From positions 124,001 to 188,000 of the forward strand of contig CBDIHP010000046.1 of the NCBI GenBank assembly GCA_965279195.1: a DNA stretch of 64,000 nt, written 5' to 3'. Both the position numbers and the translations under genes were made by a program. Numbering within the stretch: the stretch's first letter is position 1; every line of letters begins with the position of its first letter. Origin of the DNA: CBDIHP01 sp965279195. GTDB lineage: Bacteria > Planctomycetota > Planctomycetia > Isosphaerales > Isosphaeraceae. Under the pieces are notes generated by a model. The model did no database searches and was not told the origin of the DNA. It worked only from the letters and a program-made list of their open reading frames with translations. Positions 10,791 to 21,351 of the stretch are shown in pieces.

Positions 10791-11414
10791 ATGCGGGATT
10801 CGAACGCCACGAATCGACACGAACGGGCCCCGTCGGCCGCCTGCGTCGCCAGCGGCGACCGCGTCGCCTTCGCCGCCGACCTGCGCCTCCTGGGCATGGG
10901 CCTGACCGTCGCCGCCGGACTCCACGGCCTGGGCGTGCGCGGGGTCTACATCGCGCTGGCGGTTCTGCTCATGCCGGTGGCCGTGTTCCTGCTCTGCGGC
11001 TACATCGCGGGGAGGGCGGGGATGGTCGGGACGCTGGCGATGGCGATGGGGGTCTCGCTCCTGGCGTACCCGTCGCCGCTGGATGTCGGCACCAACGGCG
11101 CGACGCCCGAACTGCTGATCCTCTCGGTGGTCGGGATGCTCGCGATGATGGGCTCGAGCTGGGCCGAGGACCTCCGGCCCGCGCCCGAGTCGATGGCGTT
11201 GAAGTCCCTCGCTTCGCGGCGCCAGGCCGACCGATGGGCTCGCATCGACGTGCGATTCGAGGAGCCGACGGGACTCTCCGGCCCGATGGGTTGGGGCGGG
11301 GCCTCCCCGGGCCGGGTCGATGCCGGGTCGGCGGCCGGGGGCAGGTTGCACGCCCGCCGCGAACTCGACCGGCTGCAATCGCCCCGCCCGTGGGCCGGCC
11401 CCGGGTCGGACTGA
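10791..11414 (+). CDS. Hypothetical integral membrane protein
   Basis: A 207-residue protein I do not recognise. The start is the ATG 8 nt after GGGAGG (10777-10782). It has four hydrophobic stretches between residues 25 and 125 (LGMGLTVAAGL, YIALAVLLMPVAVFLLC, MVGTLAMAMGVSLLA, LLILSVVGMLAMM). An Arg/Gly/Pro-rich soluble tail of about 80 residues follows. It is divergent from the spermidine-synthase-like gene and lies 234 nt upstream of the RDD gene that opens the MoxR operon, with no obvious feature in that gap. Confidence 0.6.
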   Translation: MRDSNATNRHERAPSAACVASGDRVAFAADLRLLGMGLTVAAGLHGLGVRGVYIALAVLLMPVAVFLLCGYIAGRAGMVGTLAMAMGVSLLAYPSPLDVGTNGATPELLILSVVGMLAMMGSSWAEDLRPAPESMALKSLASRRQADRWARIDVRFEEPTGLSGPMGWGGASPGRVDAGSAAGGRLHARRELDRLQSPRPWAGPGSD

Positions 11415-11648
11415 TTGAAGTGCCAGGGAGGGGTGACGTGCCGGGTTGGCGCCCGGGTGTCGAATCGGGCGAGGTCCCTTGCGTGGGGCAGGGGCATCGC
11501 CAATAATCGGATCGAGCCATTTCGAGGCCCGGGTACGCGAGGGATCCTTCGCGTCGATCCCGGCCGCGAGTCGCCCGACGGGGTGCGAACCTCGCCGGGC
11601 TACCCCCGATCCGCGCACCTCTCAACGAGCCCGGTTCCCCACCCCCCT

Positions 11649-12413
11649 ATGGCGACCGCGACGAGCCCCGAGGTCATGGCCGGCCTCGATACCACGATCC
11701 GACTGATCACGCCGGAGCGTGTCGCCTTCCAGTATCCGCTCGCCGGGCCCTTCCGGCGGTCGGTCGCCTATCTGGTCGACCTGCTCGTGCTCGGCCTGCT
11801 CGTTCTGCTCGGCTCGATCATCGCGGGCATCCTGTCGCTGGGATCGGCCTCGGGCTCGGGGATCATCCTGGCGTTCTGCTTCGCGCTGAACTGGGGCTAC
11901 GGCATCTTCTGCGAGTCGGTCTTCCACGGGCAAACCGCCGGCAAGCGGGCGCTGGGGATCCGGGTCGTCACCGACCAGGGGGTCCCGATCAGCGCGACGC
12001 AGGCGGCCGTGCGGAACATCGTCGGCACGTTCGACGGCCCGTTCCCGTTCATCTACCTGCCGGGCCTGGCCTCGATGCTGGCGACCCGGAAGTTCCAGCG
12101 CCTGGGTGACCTCGCCGCCGGGACGATGGTGGTGGTCGAGGAGACCCGCCGCGGCCTGCGGATGCCGAGGGTCAGCGAGCCGGGCGTCGAGGAGCTCCTC
12201 GCCTACCTGCCGGCGCGGGTCGCAGCGGGCTCGGAGCTGGCGCGTGCCCTCTCGGACTACGTCCGGCACCGGGGCCGGTTCGGGCGGAACCGCCGGGAGG
12301 AGATGGCCGCCCATCTCGCGGGCGCGATCCGCGAGCAATACGGACTTCCGCCCCGATCGAGCGGCGACGCGGTCCTCTGCGCGCTCTATCAGCGGGTCTT
12401 CCACGGGGAGTGA
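11649..12413 (+). CDS. RDD-family membrane protein, first gene of the MoxR/DUF58 operon
   Basis: A 254-residue protein with an RDD domain at about residues 20-165. It has two to three membrane helices (LVDLLVLGLLVLLGSIIAGIL; IILAFCFALNWGYGIFCESVF) and the family's GQTAGKRALGIRVV motif at about 97. The C-terminal 90 residues are soluble and basic. The ATG at 11649 lacks a clear ribosome site; a second in-frame ATG at 11676 follows CGAGG and could be the true start. The gene lies 6 nt before the SpoIIM-like gene. In actinobacteria and others, RDD proteins occur in this same MoxR-DUF58 gene set. Confidence 0.85.
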   Translation: MATATSPEVMAGLDTTIRLITPERVAFQYPLAGPFRRSVAYLVDLLVLGLLVLLGSIIAGILSLGSASGSGIILAFCFALNWGYGIFCESVFHGQTAGKRALGIRVVTDQGVPISATQAAVRNIVGTFDGPFPFIYLPGLASMLATRKFQRLGDLAAGTMVVVEETRRGLRMPRVSEPGVEELLAYLPARVAAGSELARALSDYVRHRGRFGRNRREEMAAHLAGAIREQYGLPPRSSGDAVLCALYQRVFHGE

Positions 12414-12419
12414 CCGCCC

Positions 12420-13421
12420 ATGAAGATCGCCGATCGGCTGGAAGAACGTGGCAAGACCTGGCGCGAGCTGGAGACCTTGCTCTACAAGCTCGAAGACCGC
12501 CGGCTCCGCAAGGCCGCCGCGTCCGACGTCCTCCGCCTGGGCGAACTCTACCGCTCCGTCTGCTCCGACCTCATGCTCGCCGAGGCCTACGACCTCCCGC
12601 GCGACACCGTGGTCTTCCTGCACGGGCTCGTCGGACGCGCCCACAACGCCGTCTACAGGACGAGCGGATTCCGGTTCGCCGACTGGGCCCGGACGATCTT
12701 CCAGGACGTCCCGCGCCGCCTGCGTTCCGACCGGGCCCTCTGGCTGTCGGCGACCCTCTTCTACGGCCTGTTCGTGCTGCTCGGCCTGCTGGCCGCCGCC
12801 CGGCCGGAGGTCGCCCTCCAGGTCGTCGGGCGGGTGCAGCTCGAAGCGATGGAGGATATGTATCAGGAGGCGTTCTCGTCGCGGAAGGAGCTCGAACGCA
12901 ATGACGCGATGATGGCCGGTTTCTACATCCTCCACAACGCGGGCATCGGCCTGAGGTGCTTCGCCGGGGGACTGTTCCTCGGGATCGGGACGCTCTACGT
13001 GCTCTGCGAGAACGCCATCCAGCTCGGGACCGTCTTCGGCCACATGGCGACGACCCCGCAGGCCCGGAACTTCTACACGTTCGTGACCGCGCACGGGCCG
13101 TTTGAACTGACCGCGATCGTGTTCTCGGCCGCCGCCGGCCTGCGGCTGGGGTATGGGCTGATCGACACCGGGGGGATGTCGCGCCTGAAGTCGCTCGTGC
13201 GGGCCGCGCACGATGCCATCCCGACGATGGGGGTGGCGGTCATCCTGTTCGTCTTCGCGGCGTTCCTCGAAGGGTTCGTGTCGGCCTCGTCGCTCCCCTA
13301 CATCGGCAAGGCGGCGATCGCCCTCGCGAGCACCCTGATCCTGCTGGGCTACCTGCTGCTCCTCGGCCGCGAGCCCCGCGTCGAGTCGGCCCCCGCGACG
13401 GAGGTGCCCCTTGGCGTTTGA
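12420..13421 (+). CDS. SpoIIM-like (stage II sporulation protein M / DUF95) membrane protein
   Basis: A 333-residue integral membrane protein of the SpoIIM/DUF95 family. The N-terminal soluble helical part (about 1-95) begins with ADRLEERGKTWREL and contains the family segment LGELYRSVCSDLMLAEAY. Then come several hydrophobic segments, including the family's ILHNAGIGLRCFAGGLFLGIGTLY-type region at about 176. In Bacillus, SpoIIM works in septal peptidoglycan remodelling. Most bacterial homologues, like this one, sit beside MoxR/DUF58 genes in non-sporulating organisms with unknown function. Its stop overlaps the TTG start of the next gene. Confidence 0.85.
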   Translation: MKIADRLEERGKTWRELETLLYKLEDRRLRKAAASDVLRLGELYRSVCSDLMLAEAYDLPRDTVVFLHGLVGRAHNAVYRTSGFRFADWARTIFQDVPRRLRSDRALWLSATLFYGLFVLLGLLAAARPEVALQVVGRVQLEAMEDMYQEAFSSRKELERNDAMMAGFYILHNAGIGLRCFAGGLFLGIGTLYVLCENAIQLGTVFGHMATTPQARNFYTFVTAHGPFELTAIVFSAAAGLRLGYGLIDTGGMSRLKSLVRAAHDAIPTMGVAVILFVFAAFLEGFVSASSLPYIGKAAIALASTLILLGYLLLLGREPRVESAPATEVPLGV

Positions 13422-14202
13422 CCGGACGCTGGTCGCCGTCCGCGAGCGGTCGATGATCGACCTGCTCGACCTGGCGCTCGTCATCATCCGAGAGCGTCCG
13501 AGGACGATCGGCCTGACCGCCTTGCTGGGCATCTGCCCGTTCCTGGCATTGAATGCCTGGCTGTTCCGATGGCAGGACACGCAGAACTCGGATGCGACCG
13601 GGCTGGCCGCGCTCCTCATCGCCTTCGAACTGCCGCTGGCCACCGCGCCGTTGACGATGATCCTGGGCCGGATCATGTTCCTCGACACGCCCCGCCCCGG
13701 CGCCGTGGTCCGGGCCCTGCTCGGTTCGTTGCCCCAGATGCTCATCTACCAGTACGTGATCCGGGGGATCTGCTTCTTCCCGATCTTCTGGCTACTCCTG
13801 CCGGTGAAGCTCGCATTCTTGCCGGAGGTCGTCCTGCTGGAGCGGGGCAAGTGGTACCGGGTCCTGAAACGGTCCTCGAACCTCTGCAACGGGCGGGGTG
13901 GGGAGCTGTTCTTCTGCTGGATCCTCAGCGGCGCCTACATCGTGGGCTTCGCGTTCCTGTTCTGGGCCGGCACCTCGCAGATCCTCGGCCTGCTCTTCGA
14001 GATCGGGTCGCTCAGGGAGGAGTTCGAGGACGGGGTGTTCTTCAACCCGAGGTTCCAGCTCGGCCTTTGGCTCGCATTCGCCTTCTTCACGGTCTTCCGG
14101 TTCCTGCTCTACATCGACCAGCGCATCCGGCTGGAGGGGTGGGAGGTCGAGCTGAGGCTCCGTTCCGTGGGCGCGGCCCTCGCGGAGGGACGCCGATGGT
14201 GA
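13411..14202 (+). CDS. Multi-pass membrane protein of the MoxR/DUF58 operon
   Basis: A 263-residue membrane protein without a family name that I recognise. The start is a TTG 6 nt after a strong GGAGG (13400-13404), and the gene overlaps the SpoIIM-like gene by 11 nt, which supports translational coupling. About five hydrophobic segments are visible (LTALLGICPFLALNAWLF, LLIAFELPLATAPLTMIL, GICFFPIFWLLLPVKL, WILSGAYIVGFAFLFW, LGLWLAFAFFTVFRFLLY). A conserved-looking soluble loop VVLLERGKWYRVLKRSSNLC lies between the third and fourth. It ends overlapping the DUF4129 gene by 7 nt. Its position suggests a partner of the SpoIIM/RDD membrane proteins. Confidence 0.75.
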   Translation: MAFDRTLVAVRERSMIDLLDLALVIIRERPRTIGLTALLGICPFLALNAWLFRWQDTQNSDATGLAALLIAFELPLATAPLTMILGRIMFLDTPRPGAVVRALLGSLPQMLIYQYVIRGICFFPIFWLLLPVKLAFLPEVVLLERGKWYRVLKRSSNLCNGRGGELFFCWILSGAYIVGFAFLFWAGTSQILGLLFEIGSLREEFEDGVFFNPRFQLGLWLAFAFFTVFRFLLYIDQRIRLEGWEVELRLRSVGAALAEGRRW

Positions 14203-14927
14203 GCCGTCCGGCCCTCTCCTTCGTGTTGATGCTCGGCCTCCTGGTCGCGGCCCCACCGGGCGATGCACGGGCGGACAACCCGGTCGCCGATGTCGCCTCG
14301 TCGCTCTCCAAGGGCAAATTCCCCTGGTACGACGCCGAGAAGGACAAGGTCAAGCCCGGGGAGATGCCCGCGAAGCCACGGGAGTTCAACCCGGCGACCC
14401 CGGCCAGTTCGGGCGCCGGGGTGGCGATGGGCCTCGGCGATGTCTTTTCTTACGTCCTGATGTTCCTGGCGCTCGCGGCCTTGCTGATGCTCCTGGTCTG
14501 GCTCTACCGGATGTATCAGCCGGCGCCGAGCGAGCGCGAGGCGAAGAAGCCCCTCAGGCCGATCAACCCGGCGCGGATCGAGGACCTCCCCGAGGAGATG
14601 CGGACGCCCCACTCGGACGACCCGTGGACCGAGATGCGACGCTGCCGCGAGCGAGGCGACTGGAACGGGGCTGTTCTCGAACTGTTCGTCCACCAGTTGA
14701 TGTCGTTGCATCGGAAAGACCTGATCCGGCTCGCCCCAGGGCGGACCGCGCGCCAGCTCGTGCGGTCGATCCGCAGCCCCGACTTCGTCCCCCTGGTCAC
14801 TCCGACCCTGCGGCTGTTCGAGGCGTGCTACTACGGCCGTCGACAGATCACCGGGGAGGAATTCGAGGAACTCTGGTCCCACTCCGAGGCGTTCGAACGC
14901 CGGCTTGCGCAGGAGGTGGTCGCATGA
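14196..14927 (+). CDS. DUF4129-domain exported/membrane protein
   Basis: A 243-residue protein. The ATG sits 5 nt after GGAGGGA and overlaps the stop of the previous gene (ATGGTGA). A signal peptide (about 1-26, ending ARA) is followed by a short extracytoplasmic stretch. One membrane helix follows at about residue 84-108 (VFSYVLMFLALAALLMLLVWLY). The cytoplasmic DUF4129 domain lies at about 140-240 (CRERGDWNGAVLELFVHQLM ... LTPTLRLFEACYYGRR). DUF4129 is known as a C-terminal domain next to transglutaminase domains or as a separate protein in MoxR operons; here it stands alone. The stop overlaps the next start as ATGA. Confidence 0.8.
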   Translation: MVSRPALSFVLMLGLLVAAPPGDARADNPVADVASSLSKGKFPWYDAEKDKVKPGEMPAKPREFNPATPASSGAGVAMGLGDVFSYVLMFLALAALLMLLVWLYRMYQPAPSEREAKKPLRPINPARIEDLPEEMRTPHSDDPWTEMRRCRERGDWNGAVLELFVHQLMSLHRKDLIRLAPGRTARQLVRSIRSPDFVPLVTPTLRLFEACYYGRRQITGEEFEELWSHSEAFERRLAQEVVA

Positions 14928-16018
14928 GCCGACTCCATCGGATGCGCCCCGGGTTGATCGCCGTCGTCGCCGTCCTCGCCGGTTGCTCGGCCAACGAGGT
15001 CGACACCGAGTATGGCCGGTCGTCGGACAAGAGCATCAACGGCACCCTGGCCCTCCGCGAGCGGTTCGAGGCGAAGGGGCATCGGGTCCGGACCGTCCAC
15101 CGGCTCAACGAGAAGCTCGACTCGGCCGACGTCCTCGTCCGGTTCGCCCCGACGGGCGGCCCGCCGCCGCCGGACGAGGCCGACTGGTATCTCGACTGGC
15201 TCTCCGACTCCGAGGACCGTCACCTGATCTACGTTGTCCGGGACTACGACGCCGGCGCGGAGTTCTGGTCGGACGTGCTCGCCAACCTCCCGGCCGACGC
15301 CACGAAGGAGCACCGCGACCGCGTGGCCGCCCGCCGCGACCTGGCCAGGGTCGAGTTCACGGTCGAACTGCCGAAGGAGAAGGGCAAGGTCGGCAAGGTC
15401 GAGGACTGGTTCGCGGTCGAGCCGGCCTCCGGCGGGGTCAAGACCGCCTCCAGGCTCGACGGCCCCTGGGCGGATGGCGTGGATCCGAAGGCGGCGGCTC
15501 TGCCGTATCACCGGCCGCTCAAGGTGAATGCCGAGAAAGTCCTGCTCCGCACCGACGCGAAGCCGATGGTCATCGCCTGGGAGCGGTTCCGCAACGGTCG
15601 CGTCCTGGTCGTCGCGAACGGGTCGTTCCTCCTGAACGCTTCGCTGCTGAACCGGGCCAGGCGCCCGCTGACGGAGCGCGTGGTCGGGTGGATCGGTCCG
15701 GAGCCGGCCGACGTGGCGTTCGTCGAGGGGGGGCATGTGACCTCCTCCGCCGAGTCCGACCGCACACTGTTCGCGTTGCTCTCGGTGGCTCCGTTCGGCT
15801 GGATCGCCGCGCACCTGATCCTGTTCGGCGTCATCGCCTGCCTGGCGAGGGCCCCGCGCCTGGGTCCGCCGAGGGATCCGATCGAGACGAACCTCGAACG
15901 CCCGCTCGCGCACCCCGAGGCCCTCGGCTCGCTGCTCTCCCGGACGGGGCGGCGGTCCGAGGCCGAATCGCTGCTCGACGCCTATCGACGCTGGCGGACG
16001 CCCAATCGTCCCGGCTGA
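14924..16018 (+). CDS. DUF4350-type lipoprotein
   Basis: A 364-residue protein with a lipoprotein signal whose lipobox is LAGC (Cys21). The following region, YGRSSDKSINGTLALRERFEAKGH, is the start of the DUF4350 fold, a Rossmann-like domain seen in membrane proteins of MoxR/DUF58 operons. A membrane helix lies near the C-terminus (about 288-309, APFGWIAAHLILFGVIACLA) and is followed by a short cytoplasmic tail. DUF4350 proteins have no proven function. The gene is translationally coupled to the DUF4129 gene by a 4-nt ATGA overlap. Confidence 0.8.
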   Translation: MSRLHRMRPGLIAVVAVLAGCSANEVDTEYGRSSDKSINGTLALRERFEAKGHRVRTVHRLNEKLDSADVLVRFAPTGGPPPPDEADWYLDWLSDSEDRHLIYVVRDYDAGAEFWSDVLANLPADATKEHRDRVAARRDLARVEFTVELPKEKGKVGKVEDWFAVEPASGGVKTASRLDGPWADGVDPKAAALPYHRPLKVNAEKVLLRTDAKPMVIAWERFRNGRVLVVANGSFLLNASLLNRARRPLTERVVGWIGPEPADVAFVEGGHVTSSAESDRTLFALLSVAPFGWIAAHLILFGVIACLARAPRLGPPRDPIETNLERPLAHPEALGSLLSRTGRRSEAESLLDAYRRWRTPNRPG

Positions 16019-16077
16019 TCCCCGACACGCTGACACCCCTCCCGGACCCGAGGCCGGACGAGCCCCAGAGGCCCCTG

Positions 16078-17330
<1,253 letters not shown>

Positions 17331-17334
<4 letters not shown>

Positions 17335-18809
17335 TGGGGAATGGCGCCCTGGCCGCCTCGGCCCTGGGGCAAATGCGCAACCCCGGCCAGCCCCCGGCCG
17401 CGTCGAGCTGGGCCGGGATGCTCTGGATCGCGCTGCCGGTCGCGGTGCTGCTGGGCATCGCGCTGTTCCGACTGGCGAGGCGATTCCAGTGGGTCGTCTG
17501 GCCGGGGCGGGCCCTGGGGACGGTGTTGCTCTTGCCGGCGATGCTGTCGTTCTTGCTCTTCCTCGTCGAGCCGCTGAGGCCGGCGCTGATCGCCCTGGAC
17601 GTGATCGTGGCGGTCGTCGCGGTGGTCGACCTCTCGACGGTCATCGGCGCCCGGCGGATGGAGGTCGAGCGGACGTGCGGGCAGGTCGGCTCGATCGGCG
17701 AGCCGGTCGAGGTCGAACTGGCGATCGCCAACCGGAGCGGGTCGGGCCGGATCCTCCGGCTCCGGGACGACGTGCCGGAGACCTTCGAGGCCGATCCGGC
17801 CGAGTTCCTGGTGCGGATCCCCCGCAACGGCCGCGCGGTGCTCCAGTACACGCTGACGCCGAAGCGTCGGGGGACCTACCGTCTGGGGCAGGTCGACGCC
17901 CTCGTCTCCAGCCGCCTCGGGCTATGGCAGCGAGCGTTGACCTGGCCGGTCGAGAGCCCGGTGCGGGTCTATCCGGACATCCGCCAGATCGCCCGCTACA
18001 CCCTGCTGGCCCGGCGAGACAAGCTGAGCGCGCTGGGGCTGAGGCGTTCGCGCCGGCTCGGGACGGACAACGAGTTCGAGCGGCTTCGGGACTACGCCGA
18101 GGGGGACGAGCCCCGCCACATGGACTGGCGGGCGACGGCGAGGCGCCGGAAGCTCACCGTCCGGGCCCACCAGGCGAACCAGAGCCAGCGGATCCTCTTC
18201 CTGATCGACTGCGGCCGGCTCATGGCCGGCGACACCGGCAACGGCCTGTCGCCGCTCGACCACGCCTTCAACGCCATGCTCCTGCTCGCCCACGTCGCCC
18301 TCATCCGGGGCGACCAGGTCGGGCTGCTGGCGTTCTCGGACCGCGTGCGCGCGTATGTGCCCCCCAGCGGCGGCGGCCGGCAGATCAACCGACTGGTTCA
18401 CAGCGTCCACGACGTCTTCCCCGAGTACGTCGAGTCTCGCTATGATCGGGCGTTCATGGAACTGGAACGCCGCTGCCGCAAGCGTTCCTTGGTCGTTCTG
18501 ATGACCAACGTCTTCGACGACGTGAACGCCCAGCAGATCGCCGACCATCTGGGGAACGTCGTCGGCAAGCACCTGCCGCTGGGCGTCTTCCTCCGCGACC
18601 ACGACCTCTTCCGCGCGGCCGACCAGGCCCCCGACTCCGGCCCCGAGTTCTACACCGGGGCTGTCGCCGCCTCGATGCTGACCTGGCGGGAGAAGGTCCT
18701 GGCGAACCTCCGCATGAGGGCCGTGCTGACGCTGGATACCTTCCCCGACGACCTGACCGCGCCTTTGATCAATCGCTATTTACAGATCAAGGCGAGGCAT
18801 CTGCTGTAA
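17331..18809 (+). CDS. DUF58 (VWA-like) membrane-anchored protein, partner of MoxR
   Basis: A 492-residue protein. N-terminal helices lie at about residues 29-48 and 61-85. An extracytoplasmic or linker beta domain follows, with the pattern RRGTYRLGQVDALVSSRLGL at about 185. The DUF58 motif RRLGTDNEFERLRDYAEGDE is at about 240, followed by DWRATARRRKLTVR. A VWA-like domain follows, with ILFLIDCGRLM (a MIDAS-like DxGxxM in place of DxSxSM). DUF58 proteins partner with MoxR ATPases. It is the last gene of the operon and is followed by a 13-bp hairpin. Confidence 0.88.
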
Positions 18810-18814
18810 CCCTC

Positions 18815-18845
18815 TGGAGTGCGGCAGCCGGACTGCCGCACTCCA
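18815..18845. terminator. Perfect 13-bp hairpin between convergent genes (TGGAGTGCGGCAG repeat)
   Basis: TGGAGTGCGGCAG (18815-18827) pairs perfectly with CTGCCGCACTCCA (18833-18845) around the loop CCGGA. It lies between the end of the DUF58 gene and the end of mcsB, so it could terminate transcription from both sides, though no T-run follows. The arm sequence TGGAGTGCGG also occurs at 62145 and, inverted, at 62264-62273, which suggests that the hairpin is a member of a dispersed repeat family that was placed or retained at gene ends. Confidence 0.7.
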
Positions 18846-18850
18846 AAGGG

Positions 18851-19915
18851 TCAATTGTCGCTGGTCATCGTGCCGTTGGTGAGGCGGGACCGGAGGTACG
18901 ACGCCCGGACGATGTTCCGCTCGTCGACTTCGAGCGGGGCCCCCTGGAGCTTCTGGAGGTGGGCGGGCTGGGTGTGGATGAAGAGTTCGTTGACGGTCGG
19001 GATGGCCAGGTCGTCGATCAGGCCGAGGTTGATGCCCATGCGGACGCTGGAGAGGAGGTGCATCGTCTCCTCGCTGGAGATCGTATGCGCCGTCTTGAGG
19101 ACGCCGTAGGCGCGGCTGACCTGGTCGTGGAGGTGCTGCCGGCGCTCGTTCACCAGCCCCTGTCGGGCCTTGCGCTCGTAGTCGATGATCTGCGGTACGA
19201 CCTCGGAGAGGTTCCGGATCAGCTCCAGCTCGCTCTTGCCGAGGGTCTGCTGATTGGAGATCTGGTAGAAGTCGCCGAACGCCTGGGTCCCCTCGCCGTA
19301 GAGGCCCCGGACGGCGAGGTTGATCTTCTGGAGGGCGCGGAAGACCTTGTCGATCTGCTTGGTCTGCACCAGGGCGGGCAGGTGAAGCATCACGCCGACC
19401 CGGATCCCGGTGCCGACGTTGGTCGGGCAGGCGGTCAGGTACCCGAGCTGGGGGCTGTAGGCGTAGTTGAGGCGCTCTTCGAGGGTGTCGTCGAGGCGGT
19501 TGATGCGGTCCCAGACCTCGTGGAGCGAGAGGCCCGAGAGCATGACCTGGATGCGGAGGTGGTCCTCCTCATTGACCATGATCGAGATGTTCTCGCGGGG
19601 GCCGATGGCGACGCCCCGGTGCCCCTCGCTGCTGGCCAGCTCGCGCGAGATGAGCTGCCGTTCGACCAGGAACTGGGCGTCGAGCTTGGAGAGAGTGTTG
19701 ACGTCGATGTAGTCGAGTTCGAGGTTGGCGGCGTCGAAGGCGGCCTTGGCGCTCGACTCGATCTCCGACTTCTCCATGCGGTTAGCGCGGTTGGAGAAGG
19801 GGAAATCGTTCAGATTGCGGGCGAGCCGGATGCGGGAGCACATGACGATGTCGCTCTCGGGGCCGGTGCCGCGGAGCCATTCGCCGGACTTCCTCGCCAG
19901 TTCTTCCAGATTCAT
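18851..19915 (-). CDS. mcsB: Protein-arginine kinase McsB
   Basis: McsB phosphorylates arginines in proteins. In Firmicutes this marks proteins for ClpCP degradation and inactivates the repressor CtsR. The 354-residue product matches the family's length and begins MNLEELARKSGEWL. VMCSRIRLARNL at about residue 25 is the SSRIRLARN ATP/guanidino motif. The reactive-cysteine segment CPTNVGTG is at about 164 and a second phosphagen-kinase segment QISNQQTLG at about 223. The start overlaps the stop of mcsA by one base (TGATG), so the two are co-translated. No clpC or ctsR gene is in the window. Confidence 0.95.
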   Translation of the reverse strand: MNLEELARKSGEWLRGTGPESDIVMCSRIRLARNLNDFPFSNRANRMEKSEIESSAKAAFDAANLELDYIDVNTLSKLDAQFLVERQLISRELASSEGHRGVAIGPRENISIMVNEEDHLRIQVMLSGLSLHEVWDRINRLDDTLEERLNYAYSPQLGYLTACPTNVGTGIRVGVMLHLPALVQTKQIDKVFRALQKINLAVRGLYGEGTQAFGDFYQISNQQTLGKSELELIRNLSEVVPQIIDYERKARQGLVNERRQHLHDQVSRAYGVLKTAHTISSEETMHLLSSVRMGINLGLIDDLAIPTVNELFIHTQPAHLQKLQGAPLEVDERNIVRASYLRSRLTNGTMTSDN

Positions 19916-20403
19916 CAGTCGACGTCCTTCGAACGGAGCTGGTCGCGGAGTCGGGCCGCCTGCTCGTAATTCTCTCGGGAAATCGCCGCTCGGAACTCGG
20001 AACGGAGCCGGAGCCGGGCCCGGTCGGCGTCGAGGGCGGGCCGGGACGGGACCTTGCCGACGTGCCGCGTCGCGCCGTGGGTGCGGATCAGGAGCGGGCC
20101 GAGGCCCCGGGAGAACGCCTCGAAATCGTTCGGGCACCCCAGCCGGCCCTTGGTCCGGAACTCCATGAACTTCAGGCCGCAGTAGGGGCATGTCAGATTG
20201 GCGAGCTCGCCGACCAGCTCTCCGACGTGGGAGATGATCAGGTTCTGGACCACGGCGTCGAGCGGCAGGACGGGGGGGGCCTCGGGGATCGTCAGGCCGC
20301 TTTCCCGGGCGCAGGAGGCGCAGAGGTGGATCTCGGTGCGTTGTCCGTTCACGCTCTCGGTCAGATGGACCGAAGCTTCCTCCGGGCAACGCTGGCACGT
20401 CAT
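19915..20403 (-). CDS. mcsA: McsA-type zinc-binding activator of McsB
   Basis: A 162-residue adaptor that in Firmicutes activates McsB. Four cysteine groups are visible: MTCQRCP at the N-terminus, LCASCARE at about 27, TCPYCGLKF at about 70 and RLGCPNDF at about 87. The C-terminus has a UvrB/UvrC-type motif (EFRAAISRENYEQAARLRDQL). It is directly coupled to mcsB and lies 64 nt after a second McsA-like gene, so the three genes form one unit. Confidence 0.9.
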   Translation of the reverse strand: MTCQRCPEEASVHLTESVNGQRTEIHLCASCARESGLTIPEAPPVLPLDAVVQNLIISHVGELVGELANLTCPYCGLKFMEFRTKGRLGCPNDFEAFSRGLGPLLIRTHGATRHVGKVPSRPALDADRARLRLRSEFRAAISRENYEQAARLRDQLRSKDVD

Positions 20404-20466
20404 GGTCAGGTCATCCAGGGAAGTGGGTGGAGAGTGGCGGGAGAAGGGGACCCGGGGCCGGTCGAC

Positions 20467-20985
20467 TCAGCGGCCGAGTTCCTGCTCGAGGTCCTTGATC
20501 TTGTCCCGGATCTTGGCGGCCATCTCGTAATCTTCCGCCGCGACCGCCCGCTTGAGGTCGTTGCGGAGCTGGATCAGCATGGTCTGCTGCGCCGGGTCGC
20601 GAGGGGCGCGCCTCGGGGCCTTGCCGGTGTGCTTGGTCTCGTCGTGGATGTTCTCCAGGAGCGGCATCAGCTCGTCGCGGAAGACCTCGTAATCGTAGGG
20701 GCAGCCGAGGCGGCCGGTGTTGCGGAACTCCTGGAAGCTCATCTGGCAGACCGGGCAGGTGGGCCGGTCGCCGGCGGCGGGCGTCTCGCCCTTGGCCTCG
20801 ACGCCGGGTGCGGCGCTGATCAGCTTCTCGGCGAGCTTGCTGATGGCCGGCTGTTCGGTCGGCTCGGCGGCCGGCGCGAGGTGCTGCCGCGCGTGCTCGT
20901 CGCAGAAGTGATACTCCCGGGGCTTACCTTTCTCGATGTCGGTGATGTGGAAGGTCGCCGGCTTGGAGCATCGCTGACACTTCAT
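20467..20985 (-). CDS. Second McsA-like zinc/UVR-motif protein
   Basis: A 172-residue paralogue of the next gene. It has the same layout: MKCQRCS and FCDEHAR in the first zinc site, PTCPVCQMSF and RLGCPYDYE in the second, and a C-terminal UVR motif (LKRAVAAEDYEMAAKIRDKIKDLEQELG). The fourth metal site uses CDEH rather than the CASC of its neighbour. The N-terminal linker is Ala/Pro-rich. The ATG at 20985 follows a GGGGTGCGGGG stretch; a longer reading to 21183 has no support. It is the first gene of a three-gene mcsA-mcsA-mcsB unit. Confidence 0.88.
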   Translation of the reverse strand: MKCQRCSKPATFHITDIEKGKPREYHFCDEHARQHLAPAAEPTEQPAISKLAEKLISAAPGVEAKGETPAAGDRPTCPVCQMSFQEFRNTGRLGCPYDYEVFRDELMPLLENIHDETKHTGKAPRRAPRDPAQQTMLIQLRNDLKRAVAAEDYEMAAKIRDKIKDLEQELGR

Positions 20986-21351
20986 CCCCGCACCCCCGTG
21001 AGCTCGCCGACGCCGCCCGGATCGCGACGATCCCGGCTCGGATGGGCATTCGCACATCGGATCGAGGGCGCGATGGATCTGAAGGGAGAGCCCGGGCGGG
21101 ACCATGGAATTCATTCTAATCCGGTGGGGTGGGGTGTCAAGCAACCCGGCGGCCCGCCCTCGCCGCGTTGCCGCGGATCCCATGTCCCTGGCGCTCCGCG
21201 TGAACGTCCCGGGCTCACAGCGTGTCCGAGCGCCGGCCGGCTTGTCCCCCCCGGGCGCCGCTGGTACGATTCTGGCTTGCGCCCACGCCGAATGCCCGAG
21301 GTCCGATCGTTGGGGCGGGCCGCCCCTTCCGCTGTCCCGAGACCGACCCTC

